From: Stenotrophomonas sp. PS02298
Lineage (GTDB): Bacteria > Pseudomonadota > Gammaproteobacteria > Xanthomonadales > Xanthomonadaceae
Reading direction: 5' to 3'
Assembly: GCF_029959445.1 (NCBI RefSeq)
Contig: NZ_JASCOR010000021.1
Coordinates: 1-41,894, forward strand
Length of the DNA stretch: 41,894 nucleotides
Shown here: one piece after another, positions 27,161-36,045 of the stretch
How the letters are laid out: every line of letters begins with the position of its first letter
Position numbering within the stretch: position 1 is the first letter of the stretch
The notes under the pieces: model-generated
What the model was told of the DNA's origin: nothing
Seen by the model: the letters and a program-made list of their open reading frames with translations, nothing else
Database searches by the model: none
Translations under genes and position numbers: made by a program

Positions 27161-29622
27161 ACCTGCATCTCAACTGCTGCACCGCCGACCAGCTGTCGGC
27201 CGCCGAGCGCCAGCGGACCCTTGAACTCGCCGACGCCCACCGGCGGGCCGATCCCGCGTTTGACCATTGGGCGGCCGGCTACGGCGTGATCCGACATGAC
27301 CCGCTCACCCAGCTCCGGGTCCGCCAGATGGTGCACGAGCTGGTGGCCTTGGGCCGCACGCCCGATGCCGGCACCGCCTGGCAGCGGCTCGCCGCGGCCG
27401 ATCGCGTCACCAGCGCCGGCATGTGGCTGGTGGCCCACATGACCTACAGCCAGCGGGTCCGCACCGACGGCGCGGCCCTCGAGGCCGATGACTTCAAGGC
27501 CACGCCCGAAGGCCACACTGGCGGGTCCCTCAACATGGTGCCGGCCTACGCCGGCTACCTGCTGATGGACGCCCTGGATGGCGTCACCCGCGCATGGATG
27601 ATGGGCCAGGGGCACTGCGTGGCCGCCATCGACGCGCTGAACGTGCTGGTTGGCAACATGACCGCCCGGCACGCCGAACGTTACGACCGCTCCGACGCGG
27701 GGCTGAGCCGGTTCGTCGGCGACTTCTATGCCTACACCCTCAATCCGGACGGAACACCGGCGTCGCCCCTGGGCTCCCACGTCAATGCGCACACCGCCGG
27801 GGGCGTGATGGAAGGCGGCTATCTCGGCTTTGCCGAACTGCAGTACGTGCATGCACCGCTCAAGGACGAACGCCTGGTGGCGTTCCTCAGCGACGGTGCG
27901 TTCGAGGAACAGCGCGGCAGCGACTGGGCGCCGCGCTGGTGGCGTGCCGAGGACAGCGGGCTGGTCAGCCCGATCATCATCCTCAACGGGCGGCGCATCG
28001 AACAGCGCAGCCAGATCGCCCAGCAGGGCGGCGAGCGGTGGCTGGACCGGCACCTGCGATTGAACGGCTTTGATCCGATCGCGCTGGACGGGCGCGATCC
28101 GGCCAGCATCGCGTGGGGTATCCATGTGATGGAGTCGCGCCTGCAAGCGGGCGCCGCCGTTCCCGATGCCGACGTGCGGCTGCCCTATGGCATTGCCGAA
28201 ACCGTGAAGGGCTTCGGATTCCCCGGCGCCGGGACCAACGCCTCGCACAACCTGCCCCTGCCCGGGAATCCGTCGAAGGAGGCCGAGGCACGCGCGCTCT
28301 TCAATCAAGGCGCCGCGGCGCTGTTCGTGGCCGCGTCCGAGCTCGAGGAGGCTGTTGCCGCACTCAACAGCCACGACCTCCAGCAGCGCGTGCGCGAGCG
28401 CGACCATGCGCTGGCCGATCGCCAGGTGGAACCGCCCCGCGTCCCGGCGATCGCCGACCGCGGCGCCGGCGGCGAGAGCTCGCCGATGACCGCGCTCGAC
28501 GAGCAGTTCGTCGCCATCGCCGAAGCGAACCCGGGGCTGCGCGTGCGCGTGGGCAATCCTGACGAGCTGCGCAGCAACAAGCTCGATCGCACCCTGGACG
28601 CAATGAAGCACCGGGTGCACGAGCCCGAGCCCGGTGTCGCGGAATCGACCACTGGCGCGGTCATCACCGCGCTTAATGAGGAAGCCGTGGTATGCGCCGC
28701 GCTCGGCAACAAGGGCGGGCTGAACCTGGTGGTCACCTACGAGGCGTTCGCACCGAAGATGCTTGGCGCCGTGCGCCAGGAATTGATCTTCGCGCGTCAC
28801 CAGGCACAGGCGGGGCGACCGCCCGGCTGGCTGGGCGTGCCTCTCGTGCTGACCTCGCACACGTGGGAGAACGCGAAGAACGAGCAGTCCCATCAGGATC
28901 CGACCATGGCCGAGGCGCTCCTGGGCGAAATGGCCGACATATCGCGCGTGGTGTTTCCCCCGGACGCCAACGGCGCCGCCGCGGCCCTCGCCCACGCCTA
29001 CGCGCAACGCGGCACGGTCACCACCCTGGTCGTCCCCAAGCGACCGGTGCCGCACGAGCTGACACCGACGCAGGCGCAGGCGCTGGCCACCCAAGGTGCG
29101 CTGTGCCTGGCCGGCAACCCGGCGACAGCGGCGATCCTGCTGGTCGCCACCGGTGCTTACCAATTGCAGGAAGTGCGCCACGCGCAGGTGCGCCTCGTTG
29201 AACGTGGCGTGTCGGCCGCGATCGTCTATCTCGGCGAGCCCGGCCGGTTCCGCACGCCGCGCGATCCGGACGAGGCGCGGTACGTGCACTCCGACAGCGA
29301 GGTCCATGCACTGTTCCCGGCGGAACGGCCGCGCATATTCGTCACGCATACGCGGCCCGAGCCCTTCCTGGGCGCGCTGCGCCGGCTCGACACTGGCCCG
29401 GCCACGACCGCGGCGCTCGGCTTCGTCAACCGCGGCGGCACGCTGGACGTGCCGGGACTGCTGTTCGCCAACCGCAGCACCTGGGCGCACGTGGTCGATG
29501 CGGCCGCGGGCGTCCTCGGCCAGTCCCGGGGCGGCCTGTTGTCGGAAGCGGAGCTGGCGGCAGTGGATGGTCGGGGCGATCCGGCCACGATCCTGCGTCC
29601 TGCAAGTGGGTCGACGCCATGA
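27157..29622 (+). CDS. Phosphoketolase-like thiamine-diphosphate enzyme (divergent XFP family)
   Basis: 821 residues, the typical phosphoketolase length. Clear family stretches are EGHTGGSLNMVPAYAGYLLM, WMMGQGHCVAAIDALNVL, FGFPGAGTNASHNLPLPGNP, and the later SHTWENAKNEQSHQDPTMAE. Classical signature sites are altered: EGGELGY reads EGGYLGF (219-225) and the GDGE thiamine-diphosphate motif reads SDGAFEEQRG (from Ser245). It thus belongs to a diverged branch; phosphoketolase activity (xylulose 5-phosphate or fructose 6-phosphate plus phosphate to acetyl phosphate) is likely but not certain. The start overlaps the PRPP synthetase stop. An acetate kinase gene three genes later would use its acetyl phosphate. 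Confidence 0.9.
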   Translation: MNLHLNCCTADQLSAAERQRTLELADAHRRADPAFDHWAAGYGVIRHDPLTQLRVRQMVHELVALGRTPDAGTAWQRLAAADRVTSAGMWLVAHMTYSQRVRTDGAALEADDFKATPEGHTGGSLNMVPAYAGYLLMDALDGVTRAWMMGQGHCVAAIDALNVLVGNMTARHAERYDRSDAGLSRFVGDFYAYTLNPDGTPASPLGSHVNAHTAGGVMEGGYLGFAELQYVHAPLKDERLVAFLSDGAFEEQRGSDWAPRWWRAEDSGLVSPIIILNGRRIEQRSQIAQQGGERWLDRHLRLNGFDPIALDGRDPASIAWGIHVMESRLQAGAAVPDADVRLPYGIAETVKGFGFPGAGTNASHNLPLPGNPSKEAEARALFNQGAAALFVAASELEEAVAALNSHDLQQRVRERDHALADRQVEPPRVPAIADRGAGGESSPMTALDEQFVAIAEANPGLRVRVGNPDELRSNKLDRTLDAMKHRVHEPEPGVAESTTGAVITALNEEAVVCAALGNKGGLNLVVTYEAFAPKMLGAVRQELIFARHQAQAGRPPGWLGVPLVLTSHTWENAKNEQSHQDPTMAEALLGEMADISRVVFPPDANGAAAALAHAYAQRGTVTTLVVPKRPVPHELTPTQAQALATQGALCLAGNPATAAILLVATGAYQLQEVRHAQVRLVERGVSAAIVYLGEPGRFRTPRDPDEARYVHSDSEVHALFPAERPRIFVTHTRPEPFLGALRRLDTGPATTAALGFVNRGGTLDVPGLLFANRSTWAHVVDAAAGVLGQSRGGLLSEAELAAVDGRGDPATILRPASGSTP

Positions 29623-29647
29623 GTTGTCCAACCGGGAGCGCGCGTTG

Positions 29648-31240
29648 ATGGCGGGCACGGTGCGGCGCGGAGGCCAGATTGCCTGGGCGGGACTCAAGCT
29701 CGGCGTCGCCGTGCTGCGCCTGCGCCGACGTGCACCCGACCTGCTTCCGGCATACGTCAGCACCACACTGGTGGGGTTGGGCACCACCTTCGTCAAGCTG
29801 GGCCAGGGCTTGAGCCTGCGCTGGGACCTGCTGCCGGCGCCCTATCGCGAGGCGCTGTCGCGATTGCACAGCGATGTGCCCCCCTTCCCGGCGGAGGAGG
29901 CCATGCGTATCGTCGAACAGGCGTTTGGCGCGCCGGTCGGCGAACTTTTCGCCAGCTTCGATGACAAGCCCCTGGCCGCGGCTTCAGTGGCCCAGATCCA
30001 TCCAGCGCGCATGCATGATGGTCGCGATGTGGTCGTCAAGATCACCCGCCCCGGGATCCATGCCCAGGTGCAGGCGGATCTGCTGCTCCTGCGGCGCACG
30101 ATGCGCGTCGCCCAGTGGATCTGGCCGCCACTGAAACGCCACCGGCCGCTCGAACTGGTGGACGAACTAGGCGCATTCCTGCGTGACGAGATCGACATGC
30201 GTCACGAGGCGCAGAACATGCGGCGCATGGCCAAGGTGCTGGATGCCCTGCCCGGCATCACCCAGCCGCACGTCGTCGAGCCGTATGCCACCCGCAACGT
30301 GCTTGTGCAGGATCGAAGCCACGGGACCCGTCTGGAGGCCGCGTACGGCACAGCGGCCGCTCCCGCACTGGCAAGGGCGCTGCTCGGTGCCTACGTGCAT
30401 CAGCTCTTCGGCGCCGGCGTCTTCCATGCCGACCCGCACCCGGGGAATCTGTTCTTCTTTGACGACGGTCGCCTGTGCCTGCATGACTTTGGATCGATCG
30501 GCGTGCTCGACCCTGCATCCCGGCTCGCGCTCGGCGGCATGGTCGAGGCCATTGCGGCCGACGACGCCGAGGGCGTGCTGGATGCAGCGATCGCCATGGG
30601 CTTCTTCCCGTCGCAGGTCGACCGCCGCTCGCATGTGCGCGAGATCCACCTGATCCTGGCCGAGATGGCCAGCCGTCCGCTGGCGCAGTGGTCCATTGCC
30701 GAGGCAATCTGGCGCGTGGCACGCATTGGGCAGGGCGCTGGCTTCCGGCTTCCGGCCCACCTGCTGTCCCTGATCCGGACGCTGTTCCTGGTCGAGAACA
30801 CGCTGCGGGCGCTGGATCCGAATCTGGACCTGCTGGGGACGCTGTCCGCGCAGGCGGCCGCGATCGCCGACATTGCCGAAGCCAGCCGCCCCAGCGGCAA
30901 CAGGCCGCTTGCCATGCGGCTGGCCCGCACTGCGCGCCAACTGCCACAGATCGCCACCGACCTGTTGCGGCAGGCGCAACTGAGCGACGGACGACCCGCC
31001 TTCTCCGTACACCACCATGGCCTGAGTTCCACGCAGGAGGCAATCGCGCGCACGGGCAACCGGCTGGCGTTGGCCCTGGTCACCTTGGGCCTGTACGTAA
31101 GCGGTGCGCTGTTGAGCCTGCATTCCGACGGCCCGCAAGTGTTCGGTCACATGCCTTTCCTGGCTATGGTGGCTTTCGCTGCTGCGGGATTGCTCTCACT
31201 GCGGCTGGTGATGGCCATCGCCAGATCGGGACACTTGTAA
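29648..31240 (+). CDS. ABC1/UbiB (AarF) family atypical protein kinase
   Basis: 530 residues. UbiB-family motifs are present: the KxGQ motif VKLGQGLSLR (Lys50), the Ala-rich loop AAASVAQIHPA followed by VVVKITRPGI, HADPHPGN (His260) and DFGSIG (Asp280). Two C-terminal transmembrane helices close the protein (LALALVTLGLYVSGALLSL; FLAMVAFAAAGLLSLRLVM). The family supports ubiquinone biosynthesis or lipid handling through ATPase activity. This copy is probably additional to a chromosomal ubiB and may protect quinone metabolism during metal stress (inference). ATG 29648 has GGGAG at 29634-29638; the in-frame TTG at 29624 is a weaker choice. It follows the phosphoketolase by 25 bp. Confidence 0.9.
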   Translation: MAGTVRRGGQIAWAGLKLGVAVLRLRRRAPDLLPAYVSTTLVGLGTTFVKLGQGLSLRWDLLPAPYREALSRLHSDVPPFPAEEAMRIVEQAFGAPVGELFASFDDKPLAAASVAQIHPARMHDGRDVVVKITRPGIHAQVQADLLLLRRTMRVAQWIWPPLKRHRPLELVDELGAFLRDEIDMRHEAQNMRRMAKVLDALPGITQPHVVEPYATRNVLVQDRSHGTRLEAAYGTAAAPALARALLGAYVHQLFGAGVFHADPHPGNLFFFDDGRLCLHDFGSIGVLDPASRLALGGMVEAIAADDAEGVLDAAIAMGFFPSQVDRRSHVREIHLILAEMASRPLAQWSIAEAIWRVARIGQGAGFRLPAHLLSLIRTLFLVENTLRALDPNLDLLGTLSAQAAAIADIAEASRPSGNRPLAMRLARTARQLPQIATDLLRQAQLSDGRPAFSVHHHGLSSTQEAIARTGNRLALALVTLGLYVSGALLSLHSDGPQVFGHMPFLAMVAFAAAGLLSLRLVMAIARSGHL

Positions 31241-31303
31241 CAGAACACTGATCTATCTCCCCGCTGGTGCCCGGCGCATCAGTGCATCCAGGAAGGCAGA
31301 CCC

Positions 31304-33379
31304 ATGACGCAACACAATCATCATCATCAAGATCATCAGGCGCACGGCGAGCAACCGCCGCATCCCCGCACGGGTGCTGAAGGTGACGTCCATGCCGGGC
31401 ACGACAAGCATGCCGGCCACAGCGTGGCGAGCTTCCGCGACAAGTTCTGGCTCACGCTGCTGCTGACCATCCCCACTCTGATCTGGAGCGGGATGATCCA
31501 GCATTGGTTCGACTACACCGCACCACAGTTCCCGGGGTCGGCGTACATCCCGGCGGTGTTCGGCACGATCGTGTACTTCTACGGCGGCTCGCCGTTCCTC
31601 CGCGGCGGATACCACGAGCTGAGAAATCGCCTGCCGGGCATGATGACGCTGATCTCGCTTGCGATCACCGTCGCCTTCCTTTACAGCGCGTTGGTCACGC
31701 TCGGCGTTGTCGAGGGCTTGGACCTGTGGTGGGAGCTGGCGACGCTGGTGGCGATCATGTTGCTCGGCCACTGGATCGAGATGCGTTCGATCAACCAGGC
31801 ACAGGGCGCTCTCAAGGAACTCGCGAAGCTGCTGCCTGATATGGCGGTGCGGTTGGATGAGGCCGGTACCGCGAAGGAAGTCCCTGTCGCGGAACTGAAG
31901 CGCGGCGACCTGCTGCTCATCAGGCCCGGCGCGAGCATTCCCGCCGACGGCGTCGTGAAGGAAGGGACCAGCGCCGTCAACGAAGCGATGATCACCGGCG
32001 AGTCCAAGCCGATGGACAAGTCGACGGGCGACCGGGTGATCGCCGGCACCGTCAACGGACAGGGCTCGTTGCGTGTCGAGGTGACGGGAACCGGCGACGA
32101 GACCGCGCTCGCGGGTATCATGCGGCTCGTCGAGCAGGCCCAGACGTCGCGCTCGCGCGCCCAGGCCCTGGCGGACCGGGCGGCGTTCTACCTCACGATC
32201 ATCGCCATCGTCTCCGCCGCGGTTACCGCCATTGTCTGGCCACTCCTCGGTCGACCGTGGAGCTTCACGATCGAGCGCGTAGTGACCGTGCTCGTGATCG
32301 CCTGTCCCCATGCGCTGGGTTTGGCCATCCCGCTGGTGACCGCCATCTCGACCACGATTGGCGCACGGAACGGCCTGCTCGTGCGCGATCGACGCGGCCT
32401 GGAAGAGGCCCGTTTGCTGAACACGGTCGTGTTCGACAAGACAGGCACGCTCACGCTCGGTTCGCACCGCGTCGTGAAGACCACTGCCGCCGATGGACTC
32501 ACCGACGACGAGGTGCTTCGCGTGGCCGCGTCGGTCCAGCGCGACGCTGAACATCCGATCGCGCAGGCGCTGATGACCAGCGCCAAGGAACATGGCATCG
32601 ACGTTCCGATGTCGCAGGACTTCGAGTCCATGCCGGGACGCGGCGTGCGCGCAGTCGTCGAGGAGCGCTCGCTTCACGTTGGCGGGCCGGGTCTGTTGAG
32701 AATGCTCGCGGTCGAACCGCCGGAGACGCTTCGGCGGGCTGCCGAATCAGCGGCAGCCGATGGTCAATCTGCAACCTACCTGGTGGAAGGCGACCGGGTG
32801 CTCGCCGTATTTGCGATCGCGGATGCCATCCGTCCCGAATCGTTCGACGCGGTCAAGCGGCTGCACGACGAAGGACTGGAGGTTGTCCTGCTGACGGGTG
32901 ATTCCACGGCGGTCGCAAACGCGGTCGCGAAGGAACTCAACATCGACACCGTCTTCGCCGAGGTATTGCCCGAGGACAAGGTGGCAAAGATCGAGGAGCT
33001 GCAGGCCCAGGGCAAGCGCGTCGCGATGGTGGGTGACGGTGTCAATGACGCTCCGGCGCTGCTCACGTCCGACGTCGGCATCGCCATCGGCACAGGGACG
33101 GACGTCGCGGTCGAGGCCGGCGACGTCGTACTCGTGCGCAGCGACCCGCGCGACGTGCCAGCGATCATCGAATTGAGCAAGGCCACCTATCGCAAGATGA
33201 TCCAGAACCTGTGGTGGGCCGCCGGCTACAACATCGTCGCCATCCCTCTCGCCGCTGGCGTTCTCGCCGCATGGGGGATCCTGCTGCAACCTGCGCTTGG
33301 GGCAGTGCTCATGTCGCTGAGCACCGTCGTTGTGGCAATCAATGCGCAGTTGTTGCGCCGGGCGGTGCGGTCCCCATGA
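31304..33379 (+). CDS. CopB-like P1B-3 heavy-metal ATPase (CPH type)
   Basis: 691 residues. The N-terminal 48 residues are His-rich (HNHHHQDHQAHGEQPPHP, then HAGHDKHAGH) with no HMA domain. The ion-site motif is CPH at 334-336 (IACPHALGLAIPLV), Asp378 is in DKTGTLTLG, and the hinge reads GDGVNDAPAL. His-rich N terminus plus CPH is the definition of the P1B-3 group, described for Cu2+ or Cu+/Ag+ export. It follows the UbiB-family gene after a 63-bp gap, with a GGAAGG ribosome site. In the same operon as a CPD-type ATPase, it broadens metal or oxidation-state range. Confidence 0.93.
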   Translation: MTQHNHHHQDHQAHGEQPPHPRTGAEGDVHAGHDKHAGHSVASFRDKFWLTLLLTIPTLIWSGMIQHWFDYTAPQFPGSAYIPAVFGTIVYFYGGSPFLRGGYHELRNRLPGMMTLISLAITVAFLYSALVTLGVVEGLDLWWELATLVAIMLLGHWIEMRSINQAQGALKELAKLLPDMAVRLDEAGTAKEVPVAELKRGDLLLIRPGASIPADGVVKEGTSAVNEAMITGESKPMDKSTGDRVIAGTVNGQGSLRVEVTGTGDETALAGIMRLVEQAQTSRSRAQALADRAAFYLTIIAIVSAAVTAIVWPLLGRPWSFTIERVVTVLVIACPHALGLAIPLVTAISTTIGARNGLLVRDRRGLEEARLLNTVVFDKTGTLTLGSHRVVKTTAADGLTDDEVLRVAASVQRDAEHPIAQALMTSAKEHGIDVPMSQDFESMPGRGVRAVVEERSLHVGGPGLLRMLAVEPPETLRRAAESAAADGQSATYLVEGDRVLAVFAIADAIRPESFDAVKRLHDEGLEVVLLTGDSTAVANAVAKELNIDTVFAEVLPEDKVAKIEELQAQGKRVAMVGDGVNDAPALLTSDVGIAIGTGTDVAVEAGDVVLVRSDPRDVPAIIELSKATYRKMIQNLWWAAGYNIVAIPLAAGVLAAWGILLQPALGAVLMSLSTVVVAINAQLLRRAVRSP

Positions 33380-33398
33380 ACATGATTCGGGGACACCT

Positions 33399-34502
33399 GT
33401 GACCACGCGCCGGCTTCTTGCACTCAACGTTGGCTCGTCCACCCTCAAGGGCGCGTCCTATCTGTTCAACACTGAGGGACACGGCGCGCAGTCTCGTCTG
33501 CTCGAGCGCTCCCGGGCCGAAATTCCAGTCGGCGTGGATGCGCAGGAGCGCCTTGCCACCCTGCTCGAGGCATTGTCGGAGCCGTGGCCCAGCCCCGACG
33601 TGGTGGTGCACCGAATCGTACATGGCGGTGACCTGCACGACGCCCGCGAGCTCGACGAAACCGTGCTCGCGAAACTGGATGCATTGGTGCCGTTCGCACC
33701 CTTGCACCAGCCGGTAGCCCTCGCTTTCGCGCGTGCCGCGCGCATGCGTTGGCCGCACGCGCGCCAAGGCGTGGCCTTCGACACCGACTTCCACGCGTCG
33801 CTCGCGCCCTGGAGCCGGCGCTTGCCTGTCCCTGAAGCATGGGATGCGCTGGGCATCCGCCGCTACGGTTTCCATGGACTCGCCTTTGCCTCCGCGCTCC
33901 GCATAGTGGCCAGCCACGACGCTGGAATCCTGAAGGGCCGCGCTGTCTTCGCGCATCTGGGGGGTGGCTGCAGCGTCTGCGCCGTCGAGGGCGGCCGCAG
34001 CCGCGACACCACCATGGCGCTCACTCCGCTGGGTGGAATCCCGAGCCCTACCCGCTCCGGAGATCTCGATCCCGGCGCGTTGCTGTATCTGCTGAGGCAT
34101 GAACGCCTGGATGCGCAGGCGCTTGAAAACGGCCTGTACCGCAGTGCAGGCCTTGCCGGAATCGCCGGCCATGGCGACATGCGCGTGTTGCTGACGGATC
34201 CCGGCCCGCAGGCCCAGCTTGCCGTGGAGCTCTTTGCAGTCCGGATTGCGCAGTCCATCGCGGCCATGGCCACGGCAATTGGCGGTCTCGACCATGTCGT
34301 CTTTTCCGGCGGCATCGGCCATCGCGCGCCGGTTTTGCGGGCTCGCATCGTCGCGCGACTGGCCTGGCTCGGCCTGGCGCTGGCACCTGACGTCAACGAT
34401 GCTGGAGCCACGCGGATCGACCGCGGGGGCGGGCCGAGCATATGGAACGTCGCGATCGATGAGGAGCGCGAACTGGCTGAATCGGCACTCGCCTGGCTGT
34501 AG
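33399..34502 (+). CDS. ackA: Acetate kinase (acetate/propionate kinase family)
   Basis: 367 residues, slightly shorter than the usual 400. Family motifs: LALNVGSSTLKGA at the N terminus, VVVHRIVHGGDLHDA, AFDTDFHASL, YGFHGLAFA (Gly157 onward), AHLGGGCSVCAVEGGRSRDT and TRSGDLDPGALLYLL. It converts acetyl phosphate plus ADP to acetate plus ATP. GTG at 33399 was chosen because GGGGA lies just upstream and the conserved N terminus starts there. It is 19 bp after the CPH ATPase gene and is the last gene of the + strand train, converging with the mer operon. It fits as consumer of phosphoketolase-made acetyl phosphate. Confidence 0.92.
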   Translation: MTTRRLLALNVGSSTLKGASYLFNTEGHGAQSRLLERSRAEIPVGVDAQERLATLLEALSEPWPSPDVVVHRIVHGGDLHDARELDETVLAKLDALVPFAPLHQPVALAFARAARMRWPHARQGVAFDTDFHASLAPWSRRLPVPEAWDALGIRRYGFHGLAFASALRIVASHDAGILKGRAVFAHLGGGCSVCAVEGGRSRDTTMALTPLGGIPSPTRSGDLDPGALLYLLRHERLDAQALENGLYRSAGLAGIAGHGDMRVLLTDPGPQAQLAVELFAVRIAQSIAAMATAIGGLDHVVFSGGIGHRAPVLRARIVARLAWLGLALAPDVNDAGATRIDRGGGPSIWNVAIDEERELAESALAWL

Positions 34503-34538
34503 CCACGACACGCCCCAAGGGTCGGCTCCGGTGGGGAA

Positions 34539-35840
34539 TCACTCCTCGATCCGTGACGACGTGAGCACCGCTGCGAATCCACCACCGGGGGTGCGCATGT
34601 TCGTGGTCTGGCCCTGGTACAGCCTGGCCGCGAACAACAGGACACCCGCCTCGGACGCGAAGCAGCGCACATCCGCCTTGAGGGACTGGCCCCCATGCAC
34701 GATCCGCATGCTCGGTGGCGCGAAGGCCTGTGCGATGTAGGTCGCCGACGCCATAGACGCCCAAGTCCGCCGGGTCAACTTGTCGCCCCGATAACTCCCA
34801 CGGCTGCCAAACCCTGCTGCAGGCTTGAAGAAATATCCGTTGCGCACTGCCCACAACGCATCCCGGTTCGCGGGCACGAGTTCGACCGTGGGCGGGATCA
34901 CCTGGCCCAGCAGTGCCGTCGAACCCGCATCGACCCCGAACCCGCCGAGCAGAGCCGGGTCCCCGAGCACCGCAAGGTTGCGCTTGTCGGCAAACAGCGC
35001 GTGTGCTCGGGGATGCGGCATCAGCGCGACGTCCCCTGCCAGGTAAGCCTCACGAATGTCTGCATGCGAGGCATCCTCGAGCGCGAAATCGGTCAACCGG
35101 TTGTAGACAGTGTCGATTCGACCGTGGGCATCCTCAAGCCCGTCCGAACCAAACGACAAATCCTCGGGAGCGCTGATCACGCAGTCCACGCCATGGTCCC
35201 GAAACGCGTTCGCGTACAGCACAAACTCGGGGTAAAGGAACTGCGCTCGCGGAGTGCTGTCCACGATGGCCAGGCGCGACGGCGTGCGCCCGGATTGCTG
35301 CCGAGCATCCTCCATCCAGGCCGTGACGGCCGCATCACGCGCTTGGGCCGCGTTGGTCCAGGTGGCCCATGCTGGCGGCGCGCAAGACCGCACGGCATCG
35401 AGCAACAAGGCATTGAGGAGCAGACCGCCTGGATTGGTGTTGACCTCGATCAGCCGCGGGCCATCGACCGTCAGGTGAAAGTCCAGACCCAGGACGCCCC
35501 CCGCCGAACCCGGATCATGGGTTGCAATGTCAGGGGCCCATTGCAGGACCCGTTGGCTATATCCCGGGTTTCCTGCGACGTCGAAGACCGCCGCCGCGAC
35601 TCGTCCCATGGCCTCCAACGCGGGCCGATCAACGAACAAGGCATAGGGTGAAAATAAGTGCGCGTGTACGGCGGGATCAGTCGTGAACTCCGGAAAGGCA
35701 CCCCGGATCGACTCGTGCAGACGGAGGATGTCGACCACTTCGCATGCACACCGCTGGTTGAGCGGCGCGCTTTCCAGGGTGGCACAGTCGATCTCGCAGC
35801 CTGTCTGTCCAACTATTATCGGAGTCCGCGGTTCAACCAC
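34539..35840 (-). CDS. Circularly permuted ATP-grasp family protein, last gene of a mer-type operon
   Basis: 433 residues if started at the GTG at 35840, which overlaps the preceding stop codon (35833-35835); no better start is visible, and a longer frame to 35951 would run inside the upstream gene. ATP-grasp motifs occur in swapped order: the metal-binding LGLDFHL ... LIEVNTNPGG (Glu132) comes before the ATP-lysine/glycine loop FFKPAAGFGSRGSYRG (Lys339), then DVRCFASEAGVLLFAARLYQ. That order defines circularly permuted ATP-grasp enzymes, which join carboxylates to amines or thiols. The substrate is unknown. Sitting in a mer operon, it could make a metal-binding peptide or thiol, but that is inference. 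Confidence 0.8.
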   Translation of the reverse strand: MVEPRTPIIVGQTGCEIDCATLESAPLNQRCACEVVDILRLHESIRGAFPEFTTDPAVHAHLFSPYALFVDRPALEAMGRVAAAVFDVAGNPGYSQRVLQWAPDIATHDPGSAGGVLGLDFHLTVDGPRLIEVNTNPGGLLLNALLLDAVRSCAPPAWATWTNAAQARDAAVTAWMEDARQQSGRTPSRLAIVDSTPRAQFLYPEFVLYANAFRDHGVDCVISAPEDLSFGSDGLEDAHGRIDTVYNRLTDFALEDASHADIREAYLAGDVALMPHPRAHALFADKRNLAVLGDPALLGGFGVDAGSTALLGQVIPPTVELVPANRDALWAVRNGYFFKPAAGFGSRGSYRGDKLTRRTWASMASATYIAQAFAPPSMRIVHGGQSLKADVRCFASEAGVLLFAARLYQGQTTNMRTPGGGFAAVLTSSRIEE

Positions 35841-36045
35841 AACAGGGATTGTTCTGTTGGATCGGTGGACATGGCACTGTTCCGAACGAGCAGAACACAC
35901 AGCAGTCGCCTTGATGCGGACGCAAAACCGCTCCACAGCCCGTGCACTCATAGAAGAATTGACACGCTGTGATGGGCATTGTCTCGGTCGCCCGATGGCC
36001 GCACTCCGGGCAGGTCAAGACGCTTTCCAGCTTGACGTCACTCAC
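35833..36045 (-). CDS. GDCCVxC domain-containing small Cys-rich protein
   Basis: 70 residues from GTG 36045: VSDVKLESVLTCPECGHRA, then FFYECTGCGAVLRP and GDCCVFCSFGTVPCPPIQ. It has two CxxC pairs, which look like a zinc-ribbon, followed by the conserved GDCCVxC-SxGTVPCPP signature. Proteins of this family (including selenoprotein versions) occur in mercury resistance operons beside merT and merP. Ten cysteines in 70 residues make a metal-binding or thiol-redox role likely. The start lies inside the merP 3' end (8-nt overlap) and its stop overlaps the ATP-grasp start, so all three are coupled. Confidence 0.85.
   Translation of the reverse strand: MSDVKLESVLTCPECGHRATETMPITACQFFYECTGCGAVLRPHQGDCCVFCSFGTVPCPPIQQNNPCCG

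Noticed and set aside
27010..29796. Minus-strand open frame of 928 codons
   Set aside because: It is antisense to the phosphoketolase-like gene with typical GC-shadow composition and no recognisable domain.
35841..35951. Longer N terminus for the ATP-grasp protein (start at 35951)
   Set aside because: This extension lies wholly inside the GDCCVxC gene and does not look like protein; GTG at 35840 gives a coupled start.
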